The notes: generated by a model from the sequence alone, not told the origin. Positions 8,781 through 18,402 are shown, counted from the first letter of the stretch. The stretch is DNA of 64,000 bases from Bog-877 sp050734135 (GCA_050734135.1 JBOHUG010000070.1:62001-126000); one strand, 5' to 3'. Made by a program: numbers and translations.

Positions 8781-11495
8781 CTAGGTGTCGACCGACTTGC
8801 CCCCTTGCGCCTGGAACTCGATTCGGGCCTGGGCCGCCGCCAAGCGGGCGCCGGGTACCCTGAAGGGCGAGCAGGACACGTAGTCCAGACCCAGGCGCTC
8901 GCAGATGGCGATCGACTGGGCGTCTCCTCCGTGCTCACCGCAGATGCCGACCTCCAACGAAGGGCGGGTCGCCCGACCCGCCGTGGTTGCAATCTCCATC
9001 AATCGACCGACGCCGTCGGGATCGAGGTGTTCGAAGGGATTGGTGGGCAGAACCCCTTCGCTGACGTAGCGGTTGAGGAACTTACCTTCGGCGTCGTCAC
9101 GCGAGACCCCGTAGGTCATCTGGGTGAGGTCGTTGGTGCCGAAGGAGAAGAATTGCGCCTGCTCGGCGATCTGGCCCGCAGTGAGCGCGGCCCGCGGGAC
9201 TTCGATCATGGTTCCGATCTTGATCTCGAGCCGGACTCCCTGTTCCTTGGCCACCTGTTTGAGCGTGGCCTCGATGATCGCCCGGGAACGACGCAATTCC
9301 TCCGCATGGCCGACCAGTGGCACCATGATCTCTGGGATCGCCTTGATCCGCCTCCGGCGCAGCTCTGAGGCCGCCTCGGCGATGGCACGCGCCTGCATCT
9401 CGATGATCTCCGGGAAAAGCAGCCCCAGACGACAGCCGCGCAGACCCAGCATCGGATTCTGCTCTCGCAGCTGCTCGACCGCGGCCAGCATCCGCTCGGC
9501 CCGGGCCAGCTTCTTGGGTGACTTCTTGAGCGCCCGCAGCCGGGTCACCTGTTCCAGCAGTTCGTCATGGTTGGGCAGGAATTCGTGGAGCGGAGGGTCG
9601 ATCAGCCGGATGATGACCGGCAGACCCTGCATCGCCTCCAGGATGCCGATGAAATCCTCTCGCTGGTACGGCAGCAGCTGGGCCAAGGTGGCTCGACGCG
9701 CGTCGGGCTCGCCAGCCAAGATCATCTCCTGCACGTGAGGCAGCCGCTCCTGCTCCATAAACATGTGCTCGGTGCGGCAGAGGCCGATTCCCTCGGCGCC
9801 GAAGGAGCGCGCCTTGCCGGCGTCGGCGGGGTTGTCCGCGTTTGCGAGCACCCGTAGGCGCCGCGCCTGATCTGCCATCGTCAGCAGCCGCTCCAGGTCG
9901 CCAGAGACCTCCGGTTCGATGGTGGCCACGACTCCCTCGATGACCCGCCCATCTGACCCGTCGATGGTGAAGACCTGCCCCTCAGTGATGGTCACCCCAC
10001 CGGCCACGAACTGGCGGTGGGCCAGGTCCACTTCGATCTCCTCCGCCCCCGCCACGCAGGGCTTGCCCATGCCACGCGCGACCACCGCGGCATGAGAGGT
10101 CCGGCCACCCCGGGCGGTCAGCACCCCTTCCGCAGCGATCATCCCGTGGACGTCGTCGGGATTGGTTTCGATGCGGACCAGGATTACCTTCTCCCCGCGC
10201 TTGGTGGCGGCCTCCGCCCGGTCGGCGTCGAAGACGGCGGCCCCGCAGGCAGCCCCCGGTGAGGCCGCCAACCCGGTTGCTAGAACCCGCACTTCTGCAT
10301 GGGGGTCGATGGCCCGGTGGAGGAGGTGGTCGACCTGCTCCGGTTCCACCCGCAGAAGCGCCTCTGACTCGGTGATTACCCCTTCGGAGAGCATGTCGAC
10401 CGCGATCTTGACGGCGGCGGCAGCGGTGCGCTTGGCGTTGCGCGTCTGGAGCATGAAGAGCTTGCCGCGCTCGATGGTGAACTCCATGTCCTGAACGTCG
10501 CGGTAGTGAGCCTCGAGATTAGACGCGATCTCAGCAAAGCCCCGGTACACCTTGGGAAGGGCTCTGCGCAAGGTCTCAATCGGATGGGGAGTGCGGATCC
10601 CGGCGACCACATCTTCGCCCTGAGCGTTCAGAAGATATTCCCCAAAGAGCCGCTTCTCGCCGGTTCCGGGGTCGCGGGTGAAGGCGACCCCGGTGCCGGA
10701 GTCATCGCCCATGTTGCCGAAGACCATCGCCTGGACGTTCACGGCGGTCCCCAGGGTGTGGGGAATGTGGTTGTACTCCCGGTAAGCGACCGCCCGGCGA
10801 CCATTCCAGGAGGAGAAGACGGCCGCGATCGCCTGGGTCAGCTGCTCCCAGGGGTCCTCCGGGAATGACTCTTTGGTGTGCGCCTGATAGATCTCCTTGA
10901 ACCTCTTGGCCAGTGCGGCCAGGGCGACCCCAGGCAGCTCGGAGTCGCTGGCCACCTTGGCCTTCCGCTTGGCGGCATCCAGCTCCTGCTCGAAGAGCTC
11001 GCCGTCGACACCTTTGACGATCCGGCCGAAGAGCTGGATGAACCGGCGGTAGGCGTCGAGGGCGAAGCGGCGATCACCGGTCTTCTTGGCCAGTCCCTCT
11101 AGCGCCTCCTGATTCAGTCCCAGGTTGAGGACGGTGTCCATCATTCCGGGCATCGACATGGAGGCTCCCGACCGGACCGACACCAAGAGGGGCTCGTTGG
11201 GGTCACCGAGTCGCTTCTGGGCCTTGGCCTCCAGCGCTTTGAGATGCTCGCCCACCTCGTCCAGAAGTCCGGCGGGGAACTTATCGGCCGCCTCCATGTA
11301 GGCGTTGCAGGCCTCAGTGGTAATGGTGAACCCGGGGGGAACAGGCATCCCGGCTTTGGTCATCTCCGCGACGCCGGCGCCCTTGCCACCGAGCAGCTGG
11401 CGCATGTCAGCGCTTCCCTCTTCGAAGTCGTAGACGAACTTGGTCGGAGCTTTCGGGCTGGCAGCCGACCGAGCACGTGCCGCGGTTCCTGTCAT
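8781..11495 (-). CDS. ppdK: Pyruvate, phosphate dikinase
   Basis: A 904-residue enzyme interconverting pyruvate + ATP + Pi and phosphoenolpyruvate + AMP + PPi, central to PEP supply in gluconeogenesis or to PPi-linked glycolysis. Domain order is as in the family: N-terminal ATP-grasp (KFVYDFEEGSADMRQLLGGKGAG; VSVRSGASMSMPGMMDT), the swivelling phosphohistidine domain with catalytic His in GGRTSHAAVVARGMGKPCV, and the C-terminal PEP/pyruvate TIM barrel (GIGLCRTEHMF; IKIGTMIEVPRAAL; SFGTNDLTQMTYG; VGICGEHGGD). Length matches bacterial PPDK. The ATG at 11495 follows AAGGAG about 7-9 nt upstream. A sigma-70-type promoter lies upstream at 11530-11557. It appears monocistronic and divergent from an ABC exporter. 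Confidence 0.97.
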   Translation of the reverse strand: MTGTAARARSAASPKAPTKFVYDFEEGSADMRQLLGGKGAGVAEMTKAGMPVPPGFTITTEACNAYMEAADKFPAGLLDEVGEHLKALEAKAQKRLGDPNEPLLVSVRSGASMSMPGMMDTVLNLGLNQEALEGLAKKTGDRRFALDAYRRFIQLFGRIVKGVDGELFEQELDAAKRKAKVASDSELPGVALAALAKRFKEIYQAHTKESFPEDPWEQLTQAIAAVFSSWNGRRAVAYREYNHIPHTLGTAVNVQAMVFGNMGDDSGTGVAFTRDPGTGEKRLFGEYLLNAQGEDVVAGIRTPHPIETLRRALPKVYRGFAEIASNLEAHYRDVQDMEFTIERGKLFMLQTRNAKRTAAAAVKIAVDMLSEGVITESEALLRVEPEQVDHLLHRAIDPHAEVRVLATGLAASPGAACGAAVFDADRAEAATKRGEKVILVRIETNPDDVHGMIAAEGVLTARGGRTSHAAVVARGMGKPCVAGAEEIEVDLAHRQFVAGGVTITEGQVFTIDGSDGRVIEGVVATIEPEVSGDLERLLTMADQARRLRVLANADNPADAGKARSFGAEGIGLCRTEHMFMEQERLPHVQEMILAGEPDARRATLAQLLPYQREDFIGILEAMQGLPVIIRLIDPPLHEFLPNHDELLEQVTRLRALKKSPKKLARAERMLAAVEQLREQNPMLGLRGCRLGLLFPEIIEMQARAIAEAASELRRRRIKAIPEIMVPLVGHAEELRRSRAIIEATLKQVAKEQGVRLEIKIGTMIEVPRAALTAGQIAEQAQFFSFGTNDLTQMTYGVSRDDAEGKFLNRYVSEGVLPTNPFEHLDPDGVGRLMEIATTAGRATRPSLEVGICGEHGGDAQSIAICERLGLDYVSCSPFRVPGARLAAAQARIEFQAQGGKSVDT

Positions 11496-11529
11496 CGACT
11501 CCGTCTCCTTGGTTGAACCCTTCCATCGC

Positions 11530-11557
11530 AGTCTAGCCGCGACGGTGCCGGTCTCAA
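11530..11557 (-). promoter_or_regulatory. Predicted sigma-70-type promoter for ppdK
   Basis: On the minus strand, TTGAGA (11557-11552) and TAGACT (11535-11530) are separated by 16 nt, about 35 nt before the ppdK start codon. This is one of the better -35/-10 pairs in the window, read by eye. Confidence 0.5.
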
Positions 11558-11690
11558 GTCGGCGCCCGATCTCGAGCGATGCCGGTGCTACGATCGAGAG
11601 ATCGCTGACTGATCGGCTCCCCGCCCCTCGCGTCCGGAGCCGCGGGAATCATCCCCGCCACGGCTAGGGCAAGAGGACTCTCCGCACTGA

Positions 11691-13550
11691 ATGGGCATGC
11701 ACTACACCGGGGGTAGAGGCGCGGGTCACGTGCCCCTGCAACCGTCCTCGCCGGGAGACCCTTCCCTGGTTACCCCCCGGACCAAGGGCACCGTGCGCCG
11801 CGTCGTAAGGCTCTTCCGGCCCTACCGGATCAAGGTGCTGGGCATCCTGCTGATCCTGATCGTGGTGGCGCTGCTCGGGATCGTCAACCCGTACATGCTC
11901 AAGCTGATCATCGACGACGCGATCCTCAAGCACAATCCCCGGCTGCTTCTGATCTTTTTCGGGATCATGGTGATCACCCCCATCGTCAGCACCGGCCTCG
12001 GTGTCTGGCAGACGTACCTCAACGCGGTGGTCGGCCAGCGGATGATGCAAGACCTCCGAGTTGCCCTCTACAGCCACCTGCAGAACCTGCCGCTTCGCTT
12101 CTTCACCGCCACCAGGACCGGGGAGATCCAATCCCGGCTCGCGAACGACGTAGGCGGGGTGGACTCGGTGATCACCAACACCGCCACCAGCACAGTTTCC
12201 AACCTGACCCGGACCGCCGCCACGCTCGCCGGGATGGCCTTTCTCAGCTGGCAGCTGACCCTGCTATCAGTGGCGGTGCTGCCGATCTTCCTCTTGGTGA
12301 CCATCCGGGTCGGAGAGGTGCGCCGCCGGGTCAGCGCCCAGACCCAAGCGACCCTGGCCGACCTCTCCGCGTTGGCCGAGGAGACCCTCTCGGTTAGCGG
12401 GATCCTCCTGACCAAGGTCTACGGCCGGGAGCAGCGGGCTCGCGATCGCTACGTGGGCGAGACCTCCCGCCTCACCAGCCTGATGATTCGCCAGCAGATG
12501 GTGGGGCGGTGGTTCTTCGGCTTCATCCAGACCTTCTTCTCGATCCTTCCCGCCGGCGTCTACCTGATGGCCGGGCTGGTGCTCCATGCGGGCGTGAAGG
12601 GCGGCGTTTCAGTCGGCACTCTCGTGTCCTTCACCACCTTCCAATCGGCGCTCTTCTTCCCGATCGGGCAACTGCTCAGTATCCAGGTGGAGATGCAGGG
12701 TGCCCTCGCCCTATTCGACCGGATCTTTCAGTACCTGGACATCCCTGTTGAGATCGAGGATCGCCCAGATGCCATCACCATCCCGACCGCGAGGATTAAA
12801 GGCAGGATCGCCTTTGAGAACGTGACCTTCAGCTACGAGTCAGGCGCCGCCCCCGCGGTCAAGGGGGTCTCCTTCGACGCTGATCCGGGCCAGCTGGTGG
12901 CGCTGGTGGGACCCAGCGGCGCCGGCAAGAGCACCCTAACCTACCTGATGGCCCGGCTCTACGACGTGGACCAGGGCCGGATCACCCTGGATGGCTACGA
13001 CCTGCGCGCCCTCAGCCATGCCACCCTGCGGGCGGCGACCGCGGTGGTGACCCAAGAGACCTTCATCTTCCACAGCACGATTCGCGAGAACCTGCTGGTG
13101 GGACGGCCGGATGCCACCGACGAGGAGATGTTCGCTGCCGGCAGGGCAGCCGCCATCCACGACCGGATCATGGAGCTACCCGGGGGCTACGACACCGTCG
13201 GCGGGGAGCGCGGATACCGGCTCAGCGGCGGGGAGAAGCAGCGGGTGGCACTGGCCCGGGCCATCCTCAAGAACCCGCGGATCCTGATTCTCGACGAGGC
13301 CACCAGCGCCTTGGACAGCCACAGCGAACGCGCCATCCAGGAGGCCCTGGCCCAGCTGATGGAGGGTCGCACCACCATCGCCATCGCCCATCGGCTATCG
13401 ACGATTCTGGCAGCCGACCTGATCGTGATGATGGAGCACGGCGAGATCGTGGAGCGCGGCAGTCACCGGGAGCTGATGGCCCGCGAAGGACCGTATTCCC
13501 GCCTCTATCAGGAGCAGTTCGCTCGGCAACCCCTGGAGGTGCCTAGCTAG
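11691..13550 (+). CDS. ABC transporter, fused permease and ATPase (MsbA/MDR type)
   Basis: A 619-residue half-transporter exporting an unknown substrate. An approximately 45-residue basic/cytosolic lead is followed by six predicted membrane helices (about residues 50-330; for example ILLILIVVALLGIVNPYML and LLLIFFGIMVITPIVSTGL). The nucleotide-binding domain begins near 365 with Walker A GPSGAGKST, the signature LSGGEKQRVALARA, Walker B ILILDEATSALD and the H-loop AHRLST. The architecture is of the homodimeric or heterodimeric exporter class, and no partner half-transporter is adjacent. The ATG at 11691 is the first in frame; a later GTG (11730) would also leave all domains intact, so the start is uncertain. 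Confidence 0.92.
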   Translation: MGMHYTGGRGAGHVPLQPSSPGDPSLVTPRTKGTVRRVVRLFRPYRIKVLGILLILIVVALLGIVNPYMLKLIIDDAILKHNPRLLLIFFGIMVITPIVSTGLGVWQTYLNAVVGQRMMQDLRVALYSHLQNLPLRFFTATRTGEIQSRLANDVGGVDSVITNTATSTVSNLTRTAATLAGMAFLSWQLTLLSVAVLPIFLLVTIRVGEVRRRVSAQTQATLADLSALAEETLSVSGILLTKVYGREQRARDRYVGETSRLTSLMIRQQMVGRWFFGFIQTFFSILPAGVYLMAGLVLHAGVKGGVSVGTLVSFTTFQSALFFPIGQLLSIQVEMQGALALFDRIFQYLDIPVEIEDRPDAITIPTARIKGRIAFENVTFSYESGAAPAVKGVSFDADPGQLVALVGPSGAGKSTLTYLMARLYDVDQGRITLDGYDLRALSHATLRAATAVVTQETFIFHSTIRENLLVGRPDATDEEMFAAGRAAAIHDRIMELPGGYDTVGGERGYRLSGGEKQRVALARAILKNPRILILDEATSALDSHSERAIQEALAQLMEGRTTIAIAHRLSTILAADLIVMMEHGEIVERGSHRELMAREGPYSRLYQEQFARQPLEVPS

Positions 13551-13657
13551 CAGCGACCTTACGGTGAGGGGGGCAGTGGTCAGAGCCGCGGCTTCTCAAG
13601 CCCCTGCTGAATACTGGCTGGGAGTCGTCCCGATGGCGGCTTTTCTGATCTCTCCAG

Positions 13658-13663
13658 TACGAT
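13658..13663 (+). promoter_or_regulatory. -10-like hexamer for a leaderless VOC transcript
   Basis: TACGAT lies 7 nt before the GTG at 13671 with no Shine-Dalgarno between them. The same arrangement recurs at many genes in this window, which is the main support. No convincing -35 was seen. Confidence 0.4.
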
Positions 13664-13670
13664 CGGTTCC

Positions 13671-14033
13671 GTGGGTTCCCGTCTCTACAGCATCGTGGTC
13701 GGCTCCCGGGCACCAGCCCAACTCGCGCGCTTTTGGGCCCAGGTCCTGGACTTCCGGGTCGTCTTTGAGGAGCCGGAAGAGGTGGTCGTGGCTCGCGATG
13801 ACAACATCTACCCAGGTTTCATCTTCGTCCCGGTGCCAGAGGCCAAAACCAAAAAGAACCGGCTCCACATCGACCTGGCGCCCGACGACTGCGACTCTGA
13901 GGTGGCGCGGCTCATCGCCCTGGGGACGAGTCCGGTCGACGTGGGCCAGGGTCCCGACGTGAGCTGGGTCGTGCTCGCCGACCCCGAGGGCAACGAGTTC
14001 TGCGTGCTGAGCACCCGCGAGGGCGGACTCTAG
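13671..14033 (+). CDS. VOC/glyoxalase superfamily protein
   Basis: A 120-residue single-module protein of the vicinal oxygen chelate fold: two beta-alpha-beta-beta-beta units starting RLYSIVVGSRAPAQLARFWAQVLDF and ending VVLADPEGNEFCVL. The RLHIDLAP segment and the terminal E resemble the metal-ligand positions of glyoxalase-like proteins, but no activity can be assigned. The GTG start at 13671 is preceded by a TACGAT hexamer 7 nt upstream, consistent with leaderless translation. It converges on glyQS with a 13 nt gap. Confidence 0.85.
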   Translation: MGSRLYSIVVGSRAPAQLARFWAQVLDFRVVFEEPEEVVVARDDNIYPGFIFVPVPEAKTKKNRLHIDLAPDDCDSEVARLIALGTSPVDVGQGPDVSWVVLADPEGNEFCVLSTREGGL

Positions 14034-14046
14034 CCGCTCAGCTCGC

Positions 14047-15366
14047 CTACTGGCCGAGCGCGATCTTGGTGGTGCAGACGCTCCCCAACTGATCCAAGGA
14101 GACGCGAACCTGCTCCATGGTGTCCCGATCGCGGACGGTCGCCGACTGGTCCTCGAGGCTGTCGAAGTCGACGGTGACGGCGAGCGGAGTCCCGATCTCG
14201 TCCTGGCGCCGGTAGCGCCTGCCAATCGACTGGGTGTCGTCGTACTCGGTCGCAAACTGCTGGCGCAGCTCCTGCTCCACTTTCCTGGCCAGCTCCATCA
14301 ATTCCGGCTTCTTGGAGAGAGGTAATACCGCGACCTGAAAGGGCGCCATGCTAGCCTTCAGGCGCAGCACAACCCGGGTCTCGCCGCGCACTTCCTCCTC
14401 CGCGTACGCGTCCAGCATGAGGGCCAGGAAGGTGCGGTCGACCCCCAGGGATGGTTCCACCACGTAGGGCAGGTAACGCTCGTTGGTGCTGGGATCTGTG
14501 TACTGCAGGTCACGGCCGCTGACCTCCTGGTGCCGCTTCAGGTCAAAGTCGCCCCGCCTGGCGATCCCTTCCAGCTCCCCCCAGCCCCAGGGAAAGCGAT
14601 ACTCGATGTCACTGGACGCCAGCGCGTAGTGAGCCTTCTCCTCCTCCCCATGCGGGCGCAGTCGGAGATGCTCCGGCTTCAGCCCCAGACCTTGGTGCCA
14701 GCGCAGGCGCTGGTCACACCAGTAGTCGAACCAGGGGCCATCTTGGCCCGGGGGACAGAACCACTCCAACTCCATCATCTCCAGCTCTCGAAGTCGAAAG
14801 ATGAAGTTCCCGGTGGAGATCTCGTTGCGAAAACTGCGCCCAATCTGGGCGACCCCGAAGGGTATCCGCTGCCTCGAGCTGGTGACCACGTTCTTGAAAT
14901 TGACAAAGATGCCCTGAGCGGTCTCAGGCCGGAGATAGACGACCGCGTGCTCGTCCTCCACCGGTCCGATGAAGGTCTTGAACATGAGGTTGAATTGGCG
15001 CGGCAGACTGAGAGGACCACCGCAGTTGGGACAGGTGGTGCCTTCGAGTTGGTCCGCGCGCCAGCGCTGATGGCACGTGCCGAGGCAGTCCACGAGCGGA
15101 TCGCTGAAGTTGGTGAGATGACCCGATGCTTCCCAGACCGTGGGGTTCATCAGGATCGCCGCCTCCAGACCCTCCACGTCATCGCGCAGGTCAACCATCT
15201 CGCGCCACCAGGCGTCCCGGATCCGCCTCCGCAGGCGAACCCCCAAGGGCCCGAAGTCGTACACGGCGTTGATGCCACCGTAGATCTCGCTGCTCTGAAA
15301 GACGAACCCGCGGCGTTTGCACAAAGAGACCAGCGTCTCCATGGAGTTGGCAGCGGATTCAGTCAT
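14047..15366 (-). CDS. glyQS: Glycyl-tRNA synthetase, dimeric alpha2 class
   Basis: A 439-residue class II aminoacyl-tRNA synthetase that charges tRNA-Gly. The start LVSLCKRRGFVFQSSEIYGG is the hallmark of the alpha2 (eukaryote/archaea/Gram-positive type) GlyRS. Motif 2-like RPETAQGIFVNFKN and RSFRNEIS, the GIARRGDFDLKRH segment and motif 3-like VEPSLGVDRTFLALML are visible. Cysteines in CLGTCHQ and CPNCGG may bind zinc. The C-terminal anticodon-binding domain (FQVAVLPLSKKPELMELA onward) closes the protein. Length is slightly shorter than the approximately 460 residues of many homologues. It is tail to tail with the VOC gene and divergent from nothing else, probably monocistronic. Confidence 0.96.
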   Translation of the reverse strand: MTESAANSMETLVSLCKRRGFVFQSSEIYGGINAVYDFGPLGVRLRRRIRDAWWREMVDLRDDVEGLEAAILMNPTVWEASGHLTNFSDPLVDCLGTCHQRWRADQLEGTTCPNCGGPLSLPRQFNLMFKTFIGPVEDEHAVVYLRPETAQGIFVNFKNVVTSSRQRIPFGVAQIGRSFRNEISTGNFIFRLRELEMMELEWFCPPGQDGPWFDYWCDQRLRWHQGLGLKPEHLRLRPHGEEEKAHYALASSDIEYRFPWGWGELEGIARRGDFDLKRHQEVSGRDLQYTDPSTNERYLPYVVEPSLGVDRTFLALMLDAYAEEEVRGETRVVLRLKASMAPFQVAVLPLSKKPELMELARKVEQELRQQFATEYDDTQSIGRRYRRQDEIGTPLAVTVDFDSLEDQSATVRDRDTMEQVRVSLDQLGSVCTTKIALGQ

Positions 15367-15426
15367 CGCGACCTCCAGCGGTCCCGGCAGGGCGCGCCGA
15401 AGGGACCTGGGCTCAACCAGTGGGCG

Positions 15427-16116
15427 TCATTCTAAGGGTGGTGCCGGCCGGCCCTCCCCTACCTGAAGCTCACCGGACCTCCCGATCACTACCGCTCGGC
15501 CCGGGCCCCGAACTTTCCATGAGACTCCGTCCCAGCAGAGTCCCGTCGACTCGTCGATGGCGACCACCTCCCGCTCCCGTCCCAGCTGGGAAGCCAGTCT
15601 CTTCCACCGCCGGCTCGCTCCACTCCAGTGCGGCACGATCACCGCCCCAAAGAGTCCGACCCCCTCGCTGACCGCGAAGTCGCGGCTCGGGAGCAGGCAC
15701 GCCTGGGAGAGCACCATTGCTCCAGCGCTCGAGCCGGCCAGTGGAACTCCCTCCTGGTAGGCCTTCCTCAGCGCTGCCGCCGCCGGAGTACCAACCAGCA
15801 CCCTTTGGGCGGCTGCAGGATCGCCGCCGCACAGATAGATCGAGGCTGCCCTCGCCAGCTGCTCCAGCAGGTGCGGATCCGCGGCGTCAGCAGGGGTCTG
15901 GATCTGGCAGCCTTCGACCTGGCCCGCCAGCCCAGAAAAGTGGTCCGCTGCCCACTTGACCTGGGTGTCGGGGATGTCCTGGGCGGCCGAGGTGAGCACC
16001 GTCACCCGTGGCTCGGATGCGCGCGCAAGCCACCAGGAATCGGCCGACTCCGAGCCGGGACGCCACTCGTTGCCGCCCAGCAGCATCAGAGTCCGCCGGG
16101 CACTCCAGTCGATCAT
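15427..16116 (-). CDS. Peptidase S51 / cyanophycinase-like protein
   Basis: A 229-residue protein with a class I glutamine-amidotransferase-like fold in which serine is the nucleophile. The nucleophile elbow is LAGSSAGAMVLSQ (family G-x-S-A-G-A), preceded by the IYLCGGDP loop characteristic of S51 dipeptidase E and cyanophycinase. It could cleave isoaspartyl or beta-Asp peptides; the substrate is not determined. No cyanophycin synthetase is present in the window. The ATG at 16116 (MIDWSARRTL) follows GGGAGG on the minus strand with about 6 nt spacing and is preferred over a 65-codon extension into the cysS promoter region. Confidence 0.8.
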   Translation of the reverse strand: MIDWSARRTLMLLGGNEWRPGSESADSWWLARASEPRVTVLTSAAQDIPDTQVKWAADHFSGLAGQVEGCQIQTPADAADPHLLEQLARAASIYLCGGDPAAAQRVLVGTPAAAALRKAYQEGVPLAGSSAGAMVLSQACLLPSRDFAVSEGVGLFGAVIVPHWSGASRRWKRLASQLGREREVVAIDESTGLCWDGVSWKVRGPGRAVVIGRSGELQVGEGRPAPPLE

Positions 16117-16208
16117 CGGCAGCCTCCCTCTAGTTGGCGCTCGGGCAGTCGGCGATCCCATTGTCAGGGCCTGCGCTTTTGCAGACGGGGTCTCGCTTAC
16201 GCCACTGC

Positions 16209-16214
16209 TAGAGT
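16209..16214 (+). promoter_or_regulatory. -10-like hexamer for leaderless cysS
   Basis: TAGAGT ends 6 nt before the GTG at 16221 and there is no ribosome-binding site. Part of the recurring leaderless pattern in this window. Confidence 0.4.
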
Positions 16215-16220
16215 CGAGAC

Positions 16221-18389
16221 GTGCTCCGGCTCCATGACACCCTGACCAGACAGGTCCGAGAGGTGGAACCGCGTGAGCCACCGCGGCTGCGCATGTACAG
16301 CTGCGGCCCAACCGTCTACCGCTCGGTGCACATCGGCAACCTGCGCACCTACCTCCTGGCTGACTGGATCAAGCGGATCGCCCGCAGCCAGGGCTGGGAG
16401 GTACTTCACGTCAAGAACATCACCGATGTTGGCCACATGCGCCAGGAGCTGGCCGAGCGGGGGGGCGACAAGGTCATCGCCGCTGCCCTGGCCGCAGGGC
16501 GCACCCCGAGGGGGATCGCCGCCGAATTCGAGGACGAGTTTCACCTCGCCGAGGCGATGCTGGGAATCGAACCGGCTGATGTGTTCCCCAAAGCCACCGA
16601 TCACGTGCCCCAGATGATCGCTCTGGTGGAGCGTCTGCTGGAGCAGGGGCTGGCCTACGAGGTAGCGGGGACCGTCTTCTTCGACACCGCCGCCCAGCCA
16701 TCCTACGGCGCGCTTTCCGGCAACTCCCTGGAGCGGCTGCAGCGCGCCGCTGGCGCCGAGCCCGACCCAGCCAAGCGCCACCCGGGTGACTTCACCCTGT
16801 GGCGGCAGGCAGAACCAGGTCGCCAACTCATGGTCTGGGATAGCCCATTTGGCCGGGGCTACCCCGGCTGGCACATCGAGTGTTCCGCCATGTCGATGGC
16901 CTACCTCGGAGAGGAGGTCGACCTCCACACCGGAGGGGTGGACAACATCTTTCCCCACCATGAAGACGAACTCGCCCAGAGTGAGGGTGCGACCGGAATG
17001 AAGTTCGTGCGCCATTGGGTCCACGGGCAGCATCTCCTCGCCGACGGCGTCAAGATGGCAAAGTCGCAGGGCAACGTCTATACGCTGCCGGATCTCGTGG
17101 CGCGGGGATTCGATCCGATGGCGTTTCGGTATCTCTGCGCCACTGTGCGGTACGGAACTCGCCTCAACTTCACCTTGGCCTCTTTGGCGGCGGCCCAGCG
17201 CGGCCTTCAGCGCCTCCGTCAGCTGGCAGCGAGCAGCAAGGGTGAGACGGCGCCTTCCCGGCTGAGCCGACTGCACGCCGCCGTCCAGGAGTCCCTCGAG
17301 AACAACCTCGATTTACCGCGCGCCTTAGCGGTGGTTTGGGACTTTGCCAGAGAGCCTGGACTGAGCCCACTCACCCGACGCCAAGGTCTCCTCGATGCTG
17401 ACCATTGGCTGGGCCTTGGGCTCGACCACGAATCGGCCGGGGAGGCAGAGCCGGGGCCGTGGCGGGAAATCGCCACCGGCCGGGAGGCGGAGCGACGCCA
17501 GAGGAGCTTCGCGGCCGCGGACTCGGCGCGCTCCTCTCTGCTGGGTCTCAACGTCGTCCCGGAAGACGGCCGGGACCGCACCAGCTATCGAGTCGCCTCG
17601 GCGCTTGACCGCCGCCACGGTCTGATCTCTTCGCCTTCGGAGGTCGCTGACCAGCGACTGGAGCCCGATCTCGTTGAGATCTCGGTCAGCCTCGTCAGCA
17701 GCGGCTATCCGGAGGACCTAGTGCGATGCATCACCAGCCTGCAGAGGTACCGAAAGGACCACTCCCTCGAGGTCCTCGTCGTCGACAACGACTCCCCACA
17801 GGTGGGCGCGGTACTCGAGCAGATGGCGGGGCAGGATGCCTCGATCCGGCCCTTTCACGCCGACCACCAACTGGGTGAGGGGGCCGCCCGCAACGTCACT
17901 CTCCGGGCGGCCCGGGGTTCAGTGATCTTGGTTCTCGATACCGGTGTGGAGGCAACCGGCGATTGCTTCACCCCATTGCTGGAAGCGCTCCACGACCCAC
18001 TGGTCGGGGCAGTCGGGCGCTGGGGCGCGGTCACTCGGGACATGCGCGAGTTCGACGACTCCGACCAGCTCGAGGTCGACGCCATCGACGGGTACTGCCT
18101 GGCGTTCGCCCGCTCCCGGCTCCAGGAGGTCGGACTTTGGGACGAGCGCTTTCGCTTCTATCGCCTGTTGGATTTCCACTACTCGCTCACCTTGCGGGCC
18201 TTCGGTCTGAGCCAGCGACGAGTTCCGGAGCTGCCGGTGATCATGCACCGCCACCGGGGTTGGGAGGACTCCGATCCGGACGAGCGGGAACGGCTCAGTC
18301 GACTTAACTTCCGCCGCTTCTTCGAGCGCTGGCACCACCGGCCGGACTTGCTCCTCGGGGCGGAGCCAACGGCCTCCCCGCACTCCTGA
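16221..18389 (+). CDS. cysS: Cysteinyl-tRNA synthetase fused to a family 2 glycosyltransferase domain
   Basis: A single 722-residue frame with two complete domains. Residues 1-458 form a cysteinyl-tRNA synthetase: first zinc Cys28 in YSCGPTVY, HIGH motif as HIGN (37-40), Cys221 in GWHIECSAMS, zinc His in FPHHEDE (246-250), KMSKS as KMAKS (278-282), and the conserved end AAADSARSSLLGLNVVPEDG. Residues 459-485 are a linker. Residues 486-715 look like a GT-A glycosyltransferase family 2 module: LVSSGYPEDLVRCITSL, VLVVDNDSP (518-526), GEGAARNVTLRAARG, VLDTGV in place of the usual DxD, and DGYCLAFARS (623-632). CysRS is normally about 460 residues, so the extension is a true second domain. Joining the two activities has no obvious rationale; a role in low-molecular-weight thiol or cell-surface synthesis would be speculation. 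Confidence 0.88.
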   Translation: MLRLHDTLTRQVREVEPREPPRLRMYSCGPTVYRSVHIGNLRTYLLADWIKRIARSQGWEVLHVKNITDVGHMRQELAERGGDKVIAAALAAGRTPRGIAAEFEDEFHLAEAMLGIEPADVFPKATDHVPQMIALVERLLEQGLAYEVAGTVFFDTAAQPSYGALSGNSLERLQRAAGAEPDPAKRHPGDFTLWRQAEPGRQLMVWDSPFGRGYPGWHIECSAMSMAYLGEEVDLHTGGVDNIFPHHEDELAQSEGATGMKFVRHWVHGQHLLADGVKMAKSQGNVYTLPDLVARGFDPMAFRYLCATVRYGTRLNFTLASLAAAQRGLQRLRQLAASSKGETAPSRLSRLHAAVQESLENNLDLPRALAVVWDFAREPGLSPLTRRQGLLDADHWLGLGLDHESAGEAEPGPWREIATGREAERRQRSFAAADSARSSLLGLNVVPEDGRDRTSYRVASALDRRHGLISSPSEVADQRLEPDLVEISVSLVSSGYPEDLVRCITSLQRYRKDHSLEVLVVDNDSPQVGAVLEQMAGQDASIRPFHADHQLGEGAARNVTLRAARGSVILVLDTGVEATGDCFTPLLEALHDPLVGAVGRWGAVTRDMREFDDSDQLEVDAIDGYCLAFARSRLQEVGLWDERFRFYRLLDFHYSLTLRAFGLSQRRVPELPVIMHRHRGWEDSDPDERERLSRLNFRRFFERWHHRPDLLLGAEPTASPHS

Positions 18390-18402
18390 TCGGAGGGCGG
18401 GA

